Source: a virus
IMG/VR virus record: IMGVR_UViG_3300046002_002135
Coordinates: 1-25,594 of that record
Direction: 5' to 3' (one strand)
DNA: 25,594 nt
The notes below the pieces were generated by a model, which saw nothing but the letters and a program-made list of their open reading frames with translations, searched no databases and was not told the origin of the DNA. Position numbers and translations under genes: made by a program. Below, piece by piece: positions 7,333-15,177 of the stretch. Position 1 is the first letter of the stretch; every line of letters starts with the position of its first letter.

Positions 7333-7745
7333 GCTACGTTCCAATCATAACCATCCATAGTCATCACAGTTTCTCGCCCATCATATTCATCAATACGATA
7401 CAGAGTGCCAGCAGGAACTTCCTCGATCTCCAACTTAGCATAACTGCCGTTCGCCCTATCGCCAAGTTCTTCTACGACCTGCGCCAAAACAGGGTCAGCA
7501 CGGCTGATATCACGCCTAGAAAAGCACAACGCATTTGACCGAGCATAACGTCCTGGACCCACGGGAGCATTATCTTCTTCTTTGTAGATTTCATTAAATT
7601 CCTCTACAGGACAGAGATAGTAATGATTTCCCCATCTGTCGTTATCGGCATATAGCGTGATGCCCTTGATTTCGGCATAGCGTTCTACTGCTTCATCAGA
7701 GATACTGAAACCACCATAACACGCATTATAAACAATCTTCGTCAT
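7329..7745 (-). CDS. Conserved phage protein (MTKIVYNACYGGFSIS family)
   Basis: 138 residues from the ATG at 7745. The start MTKIVYNACYGGFSISDEAV is characteristic of a family widespread in large phages with no assigned function. A longer reading from 7808 would overlap the 51-residue gene upstream. The second half (AQVVEELGDRANGSYAKLEI) looks like an alpha/beta domain, and the end is GRETVMTMDGYDWNVA. Sits in the chain of overlapping small genes. Confidence 0.75.
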   Translation of the reverse strand: MTKIVYNACYGGFSISDEAVERYAEIKGITLYADNDRWGNHYYLCPVEEFNEIYKEEDNAPVGPGRYARSNALCFSRRDISRADPVLAQVVEELGDRANGSYAKLEIEEVPAGTLYRIDEYDGRETVMTMDGYDWNVA

Positions 7746-7746
7746 T

Positions 7747-7902
7747 TTAACTTCCATACTTTCCATGAGAACAACCTTCTTCAAAGGCTTCTTTAAGCCA
7801 TTTTCCAATTAACGCCAATTCATAATCACTAAAAGAAACTTCTCCGAAATCTTCTGAAAGTTGCTCTTCGACTTTATCAAGCCAATCTGCGAAAGCACTC
7901 AT
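7747..7902 (-). CDS. 51-residue acidic helical protein
   Basis: Starts MSAFADWLDKVEEQLSEDFG and ends EEGCSHGKYGS. The ATG overlaps the preceding stop (7899-7902) and the stop lies one base before the next ATG. Amphipathic helices; no membrane segment. Function unknown. Confidence 0.65.
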   Translation of the reverse strand: MSAFADWLDKVEEQLSEDFGEVSFSDYELALIGKWLKEAFEEGCSHGKYGS

Positions 7903-8135
7903 CGTGCAATCCCCTTAAAACCGCCATCACGAAAAATAACCGTGAAGTTCTTTGAACGCAGATTAGCCTCATCACAGTTCAACTCTGTAAGACGGCCATC
8001 GAGAAACTCAATCTCTAGACAGGTCCAAGTTTCATTGAACCTAGTACGCTCGATAAAACCGATAACTTCACCACGAAAAGTGCCAGAGTATGGGCATTCC
8101 CAACGGACACGATCACCAATCAAAACTTCAGTCAT
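7899..8135 (-). CDS. Small beta-rich (SH3-like) protein, unknown
   Basis: 78 residues from the ATG at 8135 (MTEVLIGDRVRWECPYSGTF), with AAGGAAAAG upstream; the reading from 8162 starts inside the expected promoter leader. The GDRVRW..GEVIGF pattern is typical of small SH3-like or KOW-like barrels. First gene after the promoter at 8163-8191, hence probably the head of the long small-gene transcript that continues towards 4096. Confidence 0.7.
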   Translation of the reverse strand: MTEVLIGDRVRWECPYSGTFRGEVIGFIERTRFNETWTCLEIEFLDGRLTELNCDEANLRSKNFTVIFRDGGFKGIAR

Positions 8136-8162
8136 TGTCTTTTCCTTTTCAAGATATAACAC

Positions 8163-8191
8163 ACTCTAGCATATCAAAAGAAATAAGTCAA
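8163..8191 (-). promoter_or_regulatory. Sigma70-type promoter, TTGACT-17-TAGAGT
   Basis: Minus strand -35 TTGACT at 8191-8186, exactly 17 bases, -10 TAGAGT at 8168-8163. It follows the terminator at 8216-8250 and precedes the gene starting at 8135, as expected for a new transcript. Confidence 0.7.
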
Positions 8192-8215
8192 GCTTTATTT
8201 TATTGTTGTCGTATT

Positions 8216-8250
8216 AAAAAAAGAATCTGCTACATTACATAGCAGATTCT
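8216..8250 (-). terminator. Rho-independent terminator
   Basis: Perfect 11-bp stem (AGAATCTGCTA with its complement), seven-base loop, followed on the minus strand by seven T. It lies ten bases after the stop of the gene at 8260. Confidence 0.9.
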
Positions 8251-8259
8251 CAGTTTCAT

Positions 8260-8622
8260 TTATGCTACGCGAATGATATCAACCCCAGACTTTGCCTTAT
8301 TTTGGCTAGTCTTAAACTTTCTATTCTGCTTGTTTCCGACGCGAGATGCATAAGGAGCCCAAGCTTGTTGCGTAATAGCCAACTCGTTAGGTTGACACTT
8401 AATAAAAAGACTTCCGTAAAGAGGAATATCCAAAAGTTGTTCATACTTGTAGCTACGACCAATACGGCCATTATAGGGCTTAGTCTTCTTGACATCAGAT
8501 TGAGCGGATTGAACTTCTTCGCCCTTAATTTGTTCCAAAACGTTACTGGAACCTTCAAAATACATATCAAGACGCTTTTGGATTTCTTCGCGCATGATAC
8601 GCTCAATCATTTCATTAGTCAT
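8260..8622 (-). CDS. Unknown basic 120-residue protein
   Basis: The frame extends to 8712, but that ATG lies inside the promoter -10, so the start is placed at 8622 (MTNEMIERIMREEIQKRLDM) with GGAAAC upstream. N-terminal helix, then a lysine/arginine-rich tail (KQNRKFKTSQNKAKSG) that suggests nucleic-acid binding (inference). It forms a single-gene transcript between its own promoter and terminator, with a leader of about 80 bases. Confidence 0.7.
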   Translation of the reverse strand: MTNEMIERIMREEIQKRLDMYFEGSSNVLEQIKGEEVQSAQSDVKKTKPYNGRIGRSYKYEQLLDIPLYGSLFIKCQPNELAITQQAWAPYASRVGNKQNRKFKTSQNKAKSGVDIIRVA

Positions 8623-8707
8623 TTCACTGTTTCCATTATTTAACACACCAGAACCGCTGATGCTTCGGTTTCCAACAATATGTTGAGAATTCTTATTTAT
8701 CGAATAT

Positions 8708-8736
8708 AGCATAACCTATCACAAAAAATAAGTCAA
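8708..8736 (-). promoter_or_regulatory. Sigma70-type promoter, TTGACT-17-TATGCT
   Basis: Minus strand -35 TTGACT at 8736-8731 overlaps the stop codon of the gene ending at 8733; 17-base spacer; -10 TATGCT at 8713-8708. Drives the single gene 8260-8622. Confidence 0.75.
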
Positions 8737-8972
8737 CCATTATTTTCAATCTTTACCAATCTTTGCCAAAAGGGCAAACGATCAATATCAATCCTATAGG
8801 TTTTCCAGAAAAAGCGTTTAACTAATTCGCGGCTAGTGCCTTCAGGAAACCATTCAAGAGTGTCGAATGTGACTCCGCACATTCGACCTCTTGGCAAAGT
8901 AGTATATATTAGCCATTCATCGGTCCCAAGGATCGCGTTATGTTGATACTCGATTCTGTATCCATCTTTCAT
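8733..8972 (-). CDS. Unknown 79-residue protein
   Basis: The ATG at 8972 (MKDGYRIEYQHNAILGTDEW) shares a base with the preceding stop (TGATG). Aromatic and basic, probably soluble; end FWQRLVKIENNG. Its stop codon is part of the next promoter. Function unknown. Confidence 0.7.
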   Translation of the reverse strand: MKDGYRIEYQHNAILGTDEWLIYTTLPRGRMCGVTFDTLEWFPEGTSRELVKRFFWKTYRIDIDRLPFWQRLVKIENNG

Positions 8973-9208
8973 CACTTAACCTTTCGAATAAGGCGAGCGA
9001 CATCTTTGTCTTGGTAGTTTCCATCATAATACCAAACTCGTGCGGCTACGCATTCAGTGGAAGAAGCCTCGCACTGAGATTGCATAGCACAAGTATAACA
9101 TGGAATCTCTCGTTTGTTGTTTGGAGATTTAGAGATCATAGCTGAATGCGTACACACCCCATTGGTGTAAGACATATCTGTCGAGATAGAAAGATTATCT
9201 AAAGACAT
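8972..9208 (-). CDS. Small cysteine-rich protein, possible metal binder
   Basis: 78 residues from the ATG at 9208 (MSLDNLSISTDMSYTNGVCT), with AAGGA eight bases upstream; the longer frame to 9235 starts at the expected transcription start. Five Cys: one near residue 19, then PCYTCAMQSQC and ECVAARVW. The spacing C-x2-C-x5-C-x6-C could bind zinc or an iron-sulfur cluster. First gene after the promoter at 9241-9269. Confidence 0.65.
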   Translation of the reverse strand: MSLDNLSISTDMSYTNGVCTHSAMISKSPNNKREIPCYTCAMQSQCEASSTECVAARVWYYDGNYQDKDVARLIRKVK

Positions 9209-9240
9209 AACGCGATCCTTGATCGTTGATAACAATTCAT

Positions 9241-9269
9241 AAACTAACGTATCTAATTTATAAAGTCAA
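9241..9269 (-). promoter_or_regulatory. Sigma70-type promoter, TTGACT-17-TAGTTT
   Basis: Minus strand -35 TTGACT at 9269-9264, 17-base spacer, -10 TAGTTT at 9246-9241. It follows directly on the terminator at 9273-9307. Confidence 0.65.
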
Positions 9270-9272
9270 CTG

Positions 9273-9307
9273 AAAAAAAGGGGTGACCCAAAAAATCACC
9301 CCTTTTT
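9273..9307 (-). terminator. Rho-independent terminator after the replication block
   Basis: 12-bp stem made of AAAAAGGGGTGA and its complement with a nine-base loop. On the minus strand the stem ends in T-rich sequence (seven T). It ends the transcript of the gene at 9312 and of helicase/UvsX upstream; the symmetric A/T flanks could also stop plus-strand transcription. Confidence 0.85.
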
Positions 9308-9311
9308 ATTT

Positions 9312-9515
9312 TTATGCAGCTTCGGCGTTCCTAGTTTTGATCAAAAAGAAAGGCGGAGTCCATCCATCAAAGAATGCACCAAAGTTAAACTCCTTACACC
9401 TATCTTTAGCTTCGGATAAAGGCATATCAGTTACTACGAGTTGATCAGTCGCAGTTTCTAAAATGTCGCAGCGTAACTTGTTTTGGTCTACGTTAACAAC
9501 CTTGTACGATACCAT
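9312..9515 (-). CDS. Unknown 67-residue protein after the helicase gene
   Basis: Starts MVSYKVVNVDQNKLRCDILE and ends FFLIKTRNAEAA. The ATG shares one base with the helicase stop (TAATG), so it is probably co-translated with it. Compact alpha/beta composition. Position suggests a link to replication, but no family is recognised. Confidence 0.7.
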   Translation of the reverse strand: MVSYKVVNVDQNKLRCDILETATDQLVVTDMPLSEAKDRCKEFNFGAFFDGWTPPFFLIKTRNAEAA

Positions 9516-10915
9516 TATTTGAAATCCTTAAATCCTGATTTGTTGAACTTGGGCTTAGACTCTTCTTCATATCGATGACCGTAATCAGACTTGTCCATTA
9601 CTGGTCTATCATCAACGAGATCATCTTGTGCAGATTGCTCTACATCATATAGTTTCATCTTAGAACGATTGATACCTATAACGAACCGCTTGTAGTAGTT
9701 TGGGTCTCCGTATCGGTTCTTCAGTTGCTTGACCATGATCTGGTCCAACGCTTGAAGTTCTTCACTGGTAATAGCCGCAATCATAAAGTCGGCTGTTGCA
9801 GGAAGACCAAACGATTCAGAGGTGTCTTCCAAACCAACATCAGAATTGCTGAAGCCCGAGCGAGTTGTCTGTGTTGCCGAAATCAGAGGCACATTGAATT
9901 CAACTGCAAGACCACGAAGTTCTTCGGCGATAGATTTGACGTATGTATATGAATTTACGTTTGCACCAGCCTTGATACGAGAACTAGAGCAGATGTTAAG
10001 ATAGTCGATATAGATAACATCTGGGACAAAGTTCTTCTTCAACTTCAGTTCTTGAAGCAGATATCGGAAGTTAGCGCTACCAGCAGACGCTGTTGGGTAT
10101 TCTTTAACAATCAGTTTACCCGTTGTCTTACGCTTAATCCTATCAATCTTCTTTTCATAAGCCTCCAAAGACATCTCTTTCAGTTGGTCAAGTGGCGTAT
10201 CCATAAGATTAGCATCGATGCGTTCTGCAATCTTTTCTTCAGACATTTCTAGAGTGATGTACAGGACGTTCTGTCCTTGTGTTAGGTTATGCGCCGCCAT
10301 ATGACACATGAACAAACTCTTACCAACCCCTGTACCCGCTAGGATGATGTTAAGCGTCTTTCTAGGCAAGCCACCACCAGTGATCTTATTAAGGAAGTCA
10401 AGATCAAACGGAATACGAACCTCTTTCTTATGATAGAACTCGTAGCGTTCTACCGAATCTTCAAGGAAGTCATGACCGATATTGGTGTCAAAAGAAACGG
10501 CCAAGGCGTCTGATAGAATCTTAGGGATCGCTCCCACAGAAATATGATCGTCTTTCTTATCCACAATTTTGATAGATTCAATCAAAGCATTATAGATCGC
10601 TTTGTCCTTACAGAAAGCCTCTGTTTTATCTAGAAGCCAATCAATATCTAAATCGTCAGTAACTGAAATGCTTCTGATTTGATCTTTAGCATTCTTGTAT
10701 ACCTCTTCGTTAATCCCCGTCTTATCTGATAGGTCAATTTCCAACGCCTCCTTTGTGGGGAAAGCGTTGTACTTTTTGACGTATTCATCAATCAAACCAA
10801 ATACGATCTGGTCAGAGTTATTGTTGAAGTATTCAGGCTTTAGAAAGGGAATAACTTTGCGAGCATAATCTTCATTATGGATTAGATTTTCAAAGATTAC
10901 GTTCTCAATGTTCAT
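9515..10915 (-). CDS. 41: Replicative DNA helicase (DnaB-like, T4 gp41 type)
   Basis: About 466 residues, near the size of T4 gp41. Walker A GTGVGKS at about 194-200, TLEMSEE near 221 (typical of the DnaB/gp41 family), Walker B VIYIDYLNIC at about 300-309, ATQTTRSG near 347 and a C-terminal GINRSKMK. Unwinds duplex DNA 5' to 3' at the fork as a hexamer, with primase and polymerase. Follows uvsX with a one-base TAATG overlap, matching the T4 order uvsX-41 (no gene 40 homologue between them). The acidic/lysine tail resembles the flexible C-terminus of gp41. Assignment is firm. Confidence 0.93.
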   Translation of the reverse strand: MNIENVIFENLIHNEDYARKVIPFLKPEYFNNNSDQIVFGLIDEYVKKYNAFPTKEALEIDLSDKTGINEEVYKNAKDQIRSISVTDDLDIDWLLDKTEAFCKDKAIYNALIESIKIVDKKDDHISVGAIPKILSDALAVSFDTNIGHDFLEDSVERYEFYHKKEVRIPFDLDFLNKITGGGLPRKTLNIILAGTGVGKSLFMCHMAAHNLTQGQNVLYITLEMSEEKIAERIDANLMDTPLDQLKEMSLEAYEKKIDRIKRKTTGKLIVKEYPTASAGSANFRYLLQELKLKKNFVPDVIYIDYLNICSSSRIKAGANVNSYTYVKSIAEELRGLAVEFNVPLISATQTTRSGFSNSDVGLEDTSESFGLPATADFMIAAITSEELQALDQIMVKQLKNRYGDPNYYKRFVIGINRSKMKLYDVEQSAQDDLVDDRPVMDKSDYGHRYEEESKPKFNKSGFKDFK

Positions 10916-11994
10916 TAGTTATCCTCGTCTAGGTCTGTGTAAACTTCAGCGGTGTTGTCTTCGGTAGAAATAATAGCACCATGGGAGATGCAATACTTTT
11001 TGTCAATGTAATTATTGAATGACTTTGACTTCAAAATAGACATCCAAAACTCTTTGTTATTGGTGTCTGCAACTCGGTATAGCTTTTCTTTTTCATCAAC
11101 TTCACCAGTTTCTGGATCGGTCTTTTGATACCAACCCATCTTGGGCTTATGGATATGACCAGACTCTAGAGCCATTTCCATCAACCCAGACCACTTTGAT
11201 AGACCGCCGTCAAATGATACAGTGATAGGAATCTTAGACTTTTCGCGAACGTAACGAGACTTCTCAACGTTAATGATGAAGTTATATCCAGTAAGATCTG
11301 TACCGTCTTTTTCTTGTTGACGCCCAAGAATGAAGATGTTATCAGCAGAGTAGTATGAACCCGTACCACCGCCAACAACGTCCTTGGCATACATCTCAAG
11401 AGTCTTATAGGTATGATTGACCACGACCATAGGAATATCCTTCATGGTCAAGTGTGGCGTTACCATACGGAACAGAGACTTCAGTTGCTTTGCGCGAGAC
11501 ATATCAGCGACCGACTTGCCATCCAACGCATCATCAACTTCTTTCTTAGAAGCCAAATTGCCGATAGAGTCGATAATGATGATGATGTGATCGCCACGAG
11601 CCAAACCGTTGATCTGTTGCATAATATCAAACTTCAACTGTTCTACGTCTGTAATAGGCGTATGCATAACTCGTTCTGTTTCGATGCCAAGAGATTCGAA
11701 ATAAGCCTTTGGCGTTCCAAACTCAGAATCATAGAATAGCATAATGGCGTCAGAATACTTATCCATATAGCTCTTGGCCATAATCAAACTGAACATGGTC
11801 TTGAAGTGCTTGGATGGTCCAGCCCACATTGTCAAGCCAGGAGTAAGACCGCCGTCGATCTTACCAGATAGAGCGATATTGATAGCTGGAACGCTCGTAG
11901 AGATCATATCCTTCTTGTTAAAAAACTTCGAATCAGAAACTAAAGCAGATTCTTTAATTGTAGTATTTTTCTTCAACTTATCTAATAGTGACAT
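10915..11994 (-). CDS. uvsX: UvsX, RecA-like recombinase
   Basis: 359 residues. Walker A GPSKHFKT at 59-66 closely matches the T4 UvsX form; Walker B is HIIIIIDSIG near 136-145; FDGGLSKWSG and KSRYVREKSKIP follow the UvsX pattern. Forms filaments on single-stranded DNA for strand exchange, recombination-dependent replication and repair. GAGGAG precedes the ATG, and a promoter-like TTTATA-17-TATAAC lies just upstream. Acidic C-terminus (EVYTDLDEDN) as in RecA proteins. Overlaps the helicase gene by one base. Confidence 0.95.
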   Translation of the reverse strand: MSLLDKLKKNTTIKESALVSDSKFFNKKDMISTSVPAINIALSGKIDGGLTPGLTMWAGPSKHFKTMFSLIMAKSYMDKYSDAIMLFYDSEFGTPKAYFESLGIETERVMHTPITDVEQLKFDIMQQINGLARGDHIIIIIDSIGNLASKKEVDDALDGKSVADMSRAKQLKSLFRMVTPHLTMKDIPMVVVNHTYKTLEMYAKDVVGGGTGSYYSADNIFILGRQQEKDGTDLTGYNFIINVEKSRYVREKSKIPITVSFDGGLSKWSGLMEMALESGHIHKPKMGWYQKTDPETGEVDEKEKLYRVADTNNKEFWMSILKSKSFNNYIDKKYCISHGAIISTEDNTAEVYTDLDEDN

Positions 11995-12015
11995 AGTATC
12001 TCCTCTGTTATCAGT

Positions 12016-12044
12016 GTTATAGTATATGTTGTATTTCGTATAAA
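12016..12044 (-). promoter_or_regulatory. Probable promoter for uvsX-helicase
   Basis: Minus strand TTTATA, 17 bases, TATAAC, about 20 bases before the uvsX ATG. It lies in the 61-base gap between polymerase and uvsX. The -35 is not of the TTGACT type. Confidence 0.5.
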
Positions 12045-12055
12045 CAAAGCATTAA

Positions 12056-14542
12056 TCATTGAAACCAATCGTTAAGCGTTGCTTTTTTTTCTATAGACCA
12101 GCCGATAGTGCTGATAATACTCTTGATAGGTTCTTCAAATGATTTGTTAAATTGTGTTTCGTAGTCGATATACTTTTCCATTTTAAATTCTGGCGGCAAA
12201 GCACTTGGACATGATAATACCGCGATAGAATGTGGATTGGGTCGTTTCATATAACAAAACTTGATCTTATCACCATTGGTAATGGTTTCGTATTTATCAC
12301 CAAGATCGGTTTCTTTAATGATGTTGTTATAGAAAATAGCACCCTTAACATGAATTGGCGTACCACTATCATAAGTGATAGATTTGTTTTTGTGCCATTT
12401 CTTGATATCGCTTACGCCACGAGGGAACGCAATCTGTTCAAAATTCATAGCATTAAATTCGTTCCTGAAGTTAGATACGAATCTGTGAAGATCCACTTCA
12501 GTTTCATTCATGATAATGCTAAGAGCCTTCTTAATGTTATCGCGACAAGCAGACGGAGTGGATGATCTTACCGCCTCGATGCCCATCATCTTAAGTTTAG
12601 GGGCATCGTACTGCACACCCTCGCTGTTCCAGACGTTGAGGATATACATTTTCTTAGCTTTCCAGATGCCCTTGTTAGCAATATTCTCTCGCTTCATCTG
12701 CATCTTCTGATCATATGCATACATCATCTCAGCCAACTCTTCATAAGCCTTATCGATGAAAGGCTCGATCTGTTGCTTACAAGCCTTATCAATGAACGCT
12801 ACGATCTTACGCTCATCTGTCTCGTTAGGCATCGCGAGTTTAACTAACGGCTCAAGGGTTACGTAGATAGAGTCTGTGTCAGAAGCAATTACATAATCCA
12901 CGTTCTTCGTTTTGAACAGTTTGTTTAGATATTGGTTTATCTTCTTTTCAATCCAACGAATAGACAACTGACCAGACATGGTGATAGCCTCAGCATGGTT
13001 AAGGTCAAACCAACGGAACCACTGATTTCCGAGAGCACCATATGCAGAGTTCAACTGAATCTTCTTAGCCATCTGAAGATTGTCAAGGCGAGAAATCTCT
13101 TTGAGCAATTCTATGTTCTTAGTTTTCTCGTACTCTTTTTTGACCTCGATCATCTGCTTTTTATAGATGGTACGATCGTTATACATCTTTTCCATCAAAG
13201 CAGGAAGGAAACCCTGTTTATCTTTGGAGTAAAGACATCCGTTAGCGGCAGACGAATATCCTGTATTTGGTACGTCATAACCAGCCAATATCTGATCAAT
13301 GGTTGGAAATACTCGTTGCCTAGAAACAAAGGTCTCTGGGCTAATATTGTATTGCATAATCAAGTGTGGATATAGGCTGTTCAAGTCAAAAGACACAACC
13401 CATTTACTTAGACCGATCCTTGGGTCTTTGACATGACCGCCAACAAGCGGCTCTCCTGTGTTCTTGTTCTTATACTGAGGGATAACGCGATTGCGGTCCA
13501 TTAAATAGTTATGCGTAATGATATCCCACTGTTTAACAGAAGCAAGGGTGTCTTCATAGTTGATCTTCGCATCATAAGCCATAGCAAAGACAAGTTCGAT
13601 CAACTTCATCTTATCTTCTAGGCGTTCAACCAACTCAACGTCATGGATGTTGTATTCCATATAGAGTTGGAAGTTCTTTTCATACAAATCTTGTAGACCC
13701 GTATAATCAGAATAGTCTAGCTTGCGTTCGCCAAGTTCTACAAAGGCAATATGATCTAAGCGATAAGATTCTTGGTGGGTATAAGTGAATTTCTTGTACA
13801 GAGCCATATAATCAAGAACATTAACACCCAATGGACTAAACACTTGATTCTTCTTACCTCGAATCTCCACTTCATATTGCTTCAGTACACCCCAAGGCGA
13901 TAACTTGCTCGCAGCTTTAGCACCAAGGACGCGAGAAATACGATTGATCAAATACGGAATATCAAAAAACTCAATGTTCCATCCTGTAATGACATCTGGG
14001 TCAAACTCTGACGACTGCCAGATTTCGAGGAAACCATCAAGCATAGCAGCTTCATCGGCAAACTTGTAGTACTTAATGTTTGGCTTGTGTGGCGTATAGT
14101 CTTTGTAACCAAAACAAACCTTCTTACCATTGCGGCCAAGCGTGATAGCCGTTATTGCGTTCTCAGCCACGCTGATATCAGGGAACCCTCCTTTGACTTC
14201 AGTTTCGATATCAATAGAGCACACAGACACTAAAGACGGATCATACTTAATCTGTTCTTTAAAGTGATCTTGGATAAACAGATAAACCCAATCAGTCAAG
14301 CCATAGATGGACATACCAGCTACGTCTTTATAAGTCTCAAGAAACTCTTTGGCTTCTGACATAGATCCGAACTCCATCTTAGCGACAGACTCGTCTTTTA
14401 GCGTTCGGAATTTGGTAACTTCTTTTGACGGAACAAATAAATATGGGCGATACTTGTAAGACTTTTTGAAAGGTCTATCGTTCTCAATACCACGAACTAG
14501 AATTTCATTACGTTGTCGAATAACACTTGTGTAAAACCGCAT
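12056..14542 (-). CDS. 43: Family B DNA polymerase (T4 gp43 type)
   Basis: 828 residues, slightly shorter than T4 gp43. Exonuclease motifs: I SIDIETEV (D111, E113), II WNIEFFDIPYL (N189, D194), III NIHDVELV (D301). Polymerase motifs: A SFDLNSLYPHLI (D386), B KKIQLNSAYGALGN (about 494-507), C IASDTDSIYV (D555, D557). All catalytic residues are present, so it should be an active replicative enzyme with proofreading. The C-terminal tail (WSIEKKATLNDWF) probably binds the sliding clamp, as in T4. AAAAAGGAG precedes the ATG. Clamp and clamp loader genes are not in this window. Confidence 0.96.
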   Translation of the reverse strand: MRFYTSVIRQRNEILVRGIENDRPFKKSYKYRPYLFVPSKEVTKFRTLKDESVAKMEFGSMSEAKEFLETYKDVAGMSIYGLTDWVYLFIQDHFKEQIKYDPSLVSVCSIDIETEVKGGFPDISVAENAITAITLGRNGKKVCFGYKDYTPHKPNIKYYKFADEAAMLDGFLEIWQSSEFDPDVITGWNIEFFDIPYLINRISRVLGAKAASKLSPWGVLKQYEVEIRGKKNQVFSPLGVNVLDYMALYKKFTYTHQESYRLDHIAFVELGERKLDYSDYTGLQDLYEKNFQLYMEYNIHDVELVERLEDKMKLIELVFAMAYDAKINYEDTLASVKQWDIITHNYLMDRNRVIPQYKNKNTGEPLVGGHVKDPRIGLSKWVVSFDLNSLYPHLIMQYNISPETFVSRQRVFPTIDQILAGYDVPNTGYSSAANGCLYSKDKQGFLPALMEKMYNDRTIYKKQMIEVKKEYEKTKNIELLKEISRLDNLQMAKKIQLNSAYGALGNQWFRWFDLNHAEAITMSGQLSIRWIEKKINQYLNKLFKTKNVDYVIASDTDSIYVTLEPLVKLAMPNETDERKIVAFIDKACKQQIEPFIDKAYEELAEMMYAYDQKMQMKRENIANKGIWKAKKMYILNVWNSEGVQYDAPKLKMMGIEAVRSSTPSACRDNIKKALSIIMNETEVDLHRFVSNFRNEFNAMNFEQIAFPRGVSDIKKWHKNKSITYDSGTPIHVKGAIFYNNIIKETDLGDKYETITNGDKIKFCYMKRPNPHSIAVLSCPSALPPEFKMEKYIDYETQFNKSFEEPIKSIISTIGWSIEKKATLNDWFQ

Positions 14543-14575
14543 CGCATCTCCTTTTTGCTGGTTACATAGAATCTA

Positions 14576-14604
14576 AATATAACTTGTATAACACTAATAA
14601 CCAA
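14576..14604 (-). promoter_or_regulatory. Probable promoter for DNA polymerase
   Basis: Minus strand TTGGTT, 17 bases, TATATT in the 72-base divergent gap between polymerase and endolysin. A plus-strand -10-like TATAAC (14588-14593) with a poorly spaced TTACAT (14563-14568) could serve the endolysin. Confidence 0.5.
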
Positions 14605-14614
14605 TGAGGATAAC

Positions 14615-15040
14615 ATGATTAGTAGTAGAAAAATTGAAGACCTCCACCCAATCGTCGCCGCTAAGGCAAGAGCCCACATTGCAGCATGTGATGCAATTGG
14701 AATTGATATCATCATCACCTGCACATATCGAGACAGCGCAGAGCAAGATCGTCTGTATGCTATCGGAAGAACTGCTCCAGGGTCTAAGGTGACGAATGCC
14801 AAGGCTGGTCAATCGCTCCACAACTACCGAGTTGCGTATGACGTTGTGCCACTTCGTCATGGCAAGCCTGTATGGGGCACCAAAGGCGAAGACGGTGTGC
14901 TATGGCAGAAAGTCGGCGCTGCCGGTAAAGCCCAGGGATTAGAATGGGCGGGAGACTGGAAAACTTTTAAAGAGTTTCCGCATTTCCAGTTTACGAATGG
15001 GCGTAAACTGGCTCACTTCCAAGCAGGGGGTTCATTGTAA
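14615..15040 (+). CDS. Endolysin, M15-family peptidase (L-Ala-D-Glu or VanY-like)
   Basis: 141 residues; the only plus-strand gene in the window. Zinc ligands fit the M15 pattern: S67-L-H69 with D76 (SLHNYRVAYD) and H123 (FPHFQF), with E110 or D114 (GLEWAGDWKTF) near the catalytic position. The usual glycine in SxHxxGxAxD is Arg72 here. It cleaves the peptide cross-bridge stem of peptidoglycan for host lysis. There is no signal peptide, so a holin must be encoded elsewhere. AGGAT precedes the ATG, and a strong terminator follows six bases after the stop region. Confidence 0.9.
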   Translation: MISSRKIEDLHPIVAAKARAHIAACDAIGIDIIITCTYRDSAEQDRLYAIGRTAPGSKVTNAKAGQSLHNYRVAYDVVPLRHGKPVWGTKGEDGVLWQKVGAAGKAQGLEWAGDWKTFKEFPHFQFTNGRKLAHFQAGGSL

Positions 15041-15043
15041 TAA

Positions 15044-15076
15044 AAAAGAGGGGATTTCGGTCCCCTCTTTTCTTTT
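15044..15076. terminator. Bidirectional Rho-independent terminator
   Basis: 11-bp stem AAAAGAGGGGA with its complement and loop TTTCGG, T-rich on both sides. It stops the endolysin transcript on the plus strand and the hsp20 operon on the minus strand; these genes converge here. Confidence 0.9.
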
Positions 15077-15176
15077 AGATTACAGAAAAGGCAGTCAAAA
15101 TTACTACCGTGGTGAGCGCCGCACCAAAAACAAGACTCGCTCTTGTTGCTGCTTTAGTTACAAATTGAGTTGACAT
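15075..15176 (-). CDS. 33-residue single-span membrane peptide
   Basis: Starts MSTQFVTKAATRASLVFGAA and ends LTTVVILTAFSVI. Residues about 13-33 are hydrophobic after a basic N-terminus, so it should insert with the N-terminus inside. AAAGGAAT lies a few bases before the ATG, within the end of hsp20, so the two are probably co-translated. Short enough to be missed by routine annotation. Role unknown. Confidence 0.6.
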   Translation of the reverse strand: MSTQFVTKAATRASLVFGAALTTVVILTAFSVI

Positions 15177-15177
15177 T

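Noticed and set aside
8623-8712. Longer N-terminus of the gene at 8260
   Set aside because: The ATG at 8712 lies in the -10 box of its own promoter, so it cannot be in the transcript.
13376-13400. AAGTCAA inside the polymerase gene as another promoter
   Set aside because: Located within coding sequence with no gene start downstream; likely chance.
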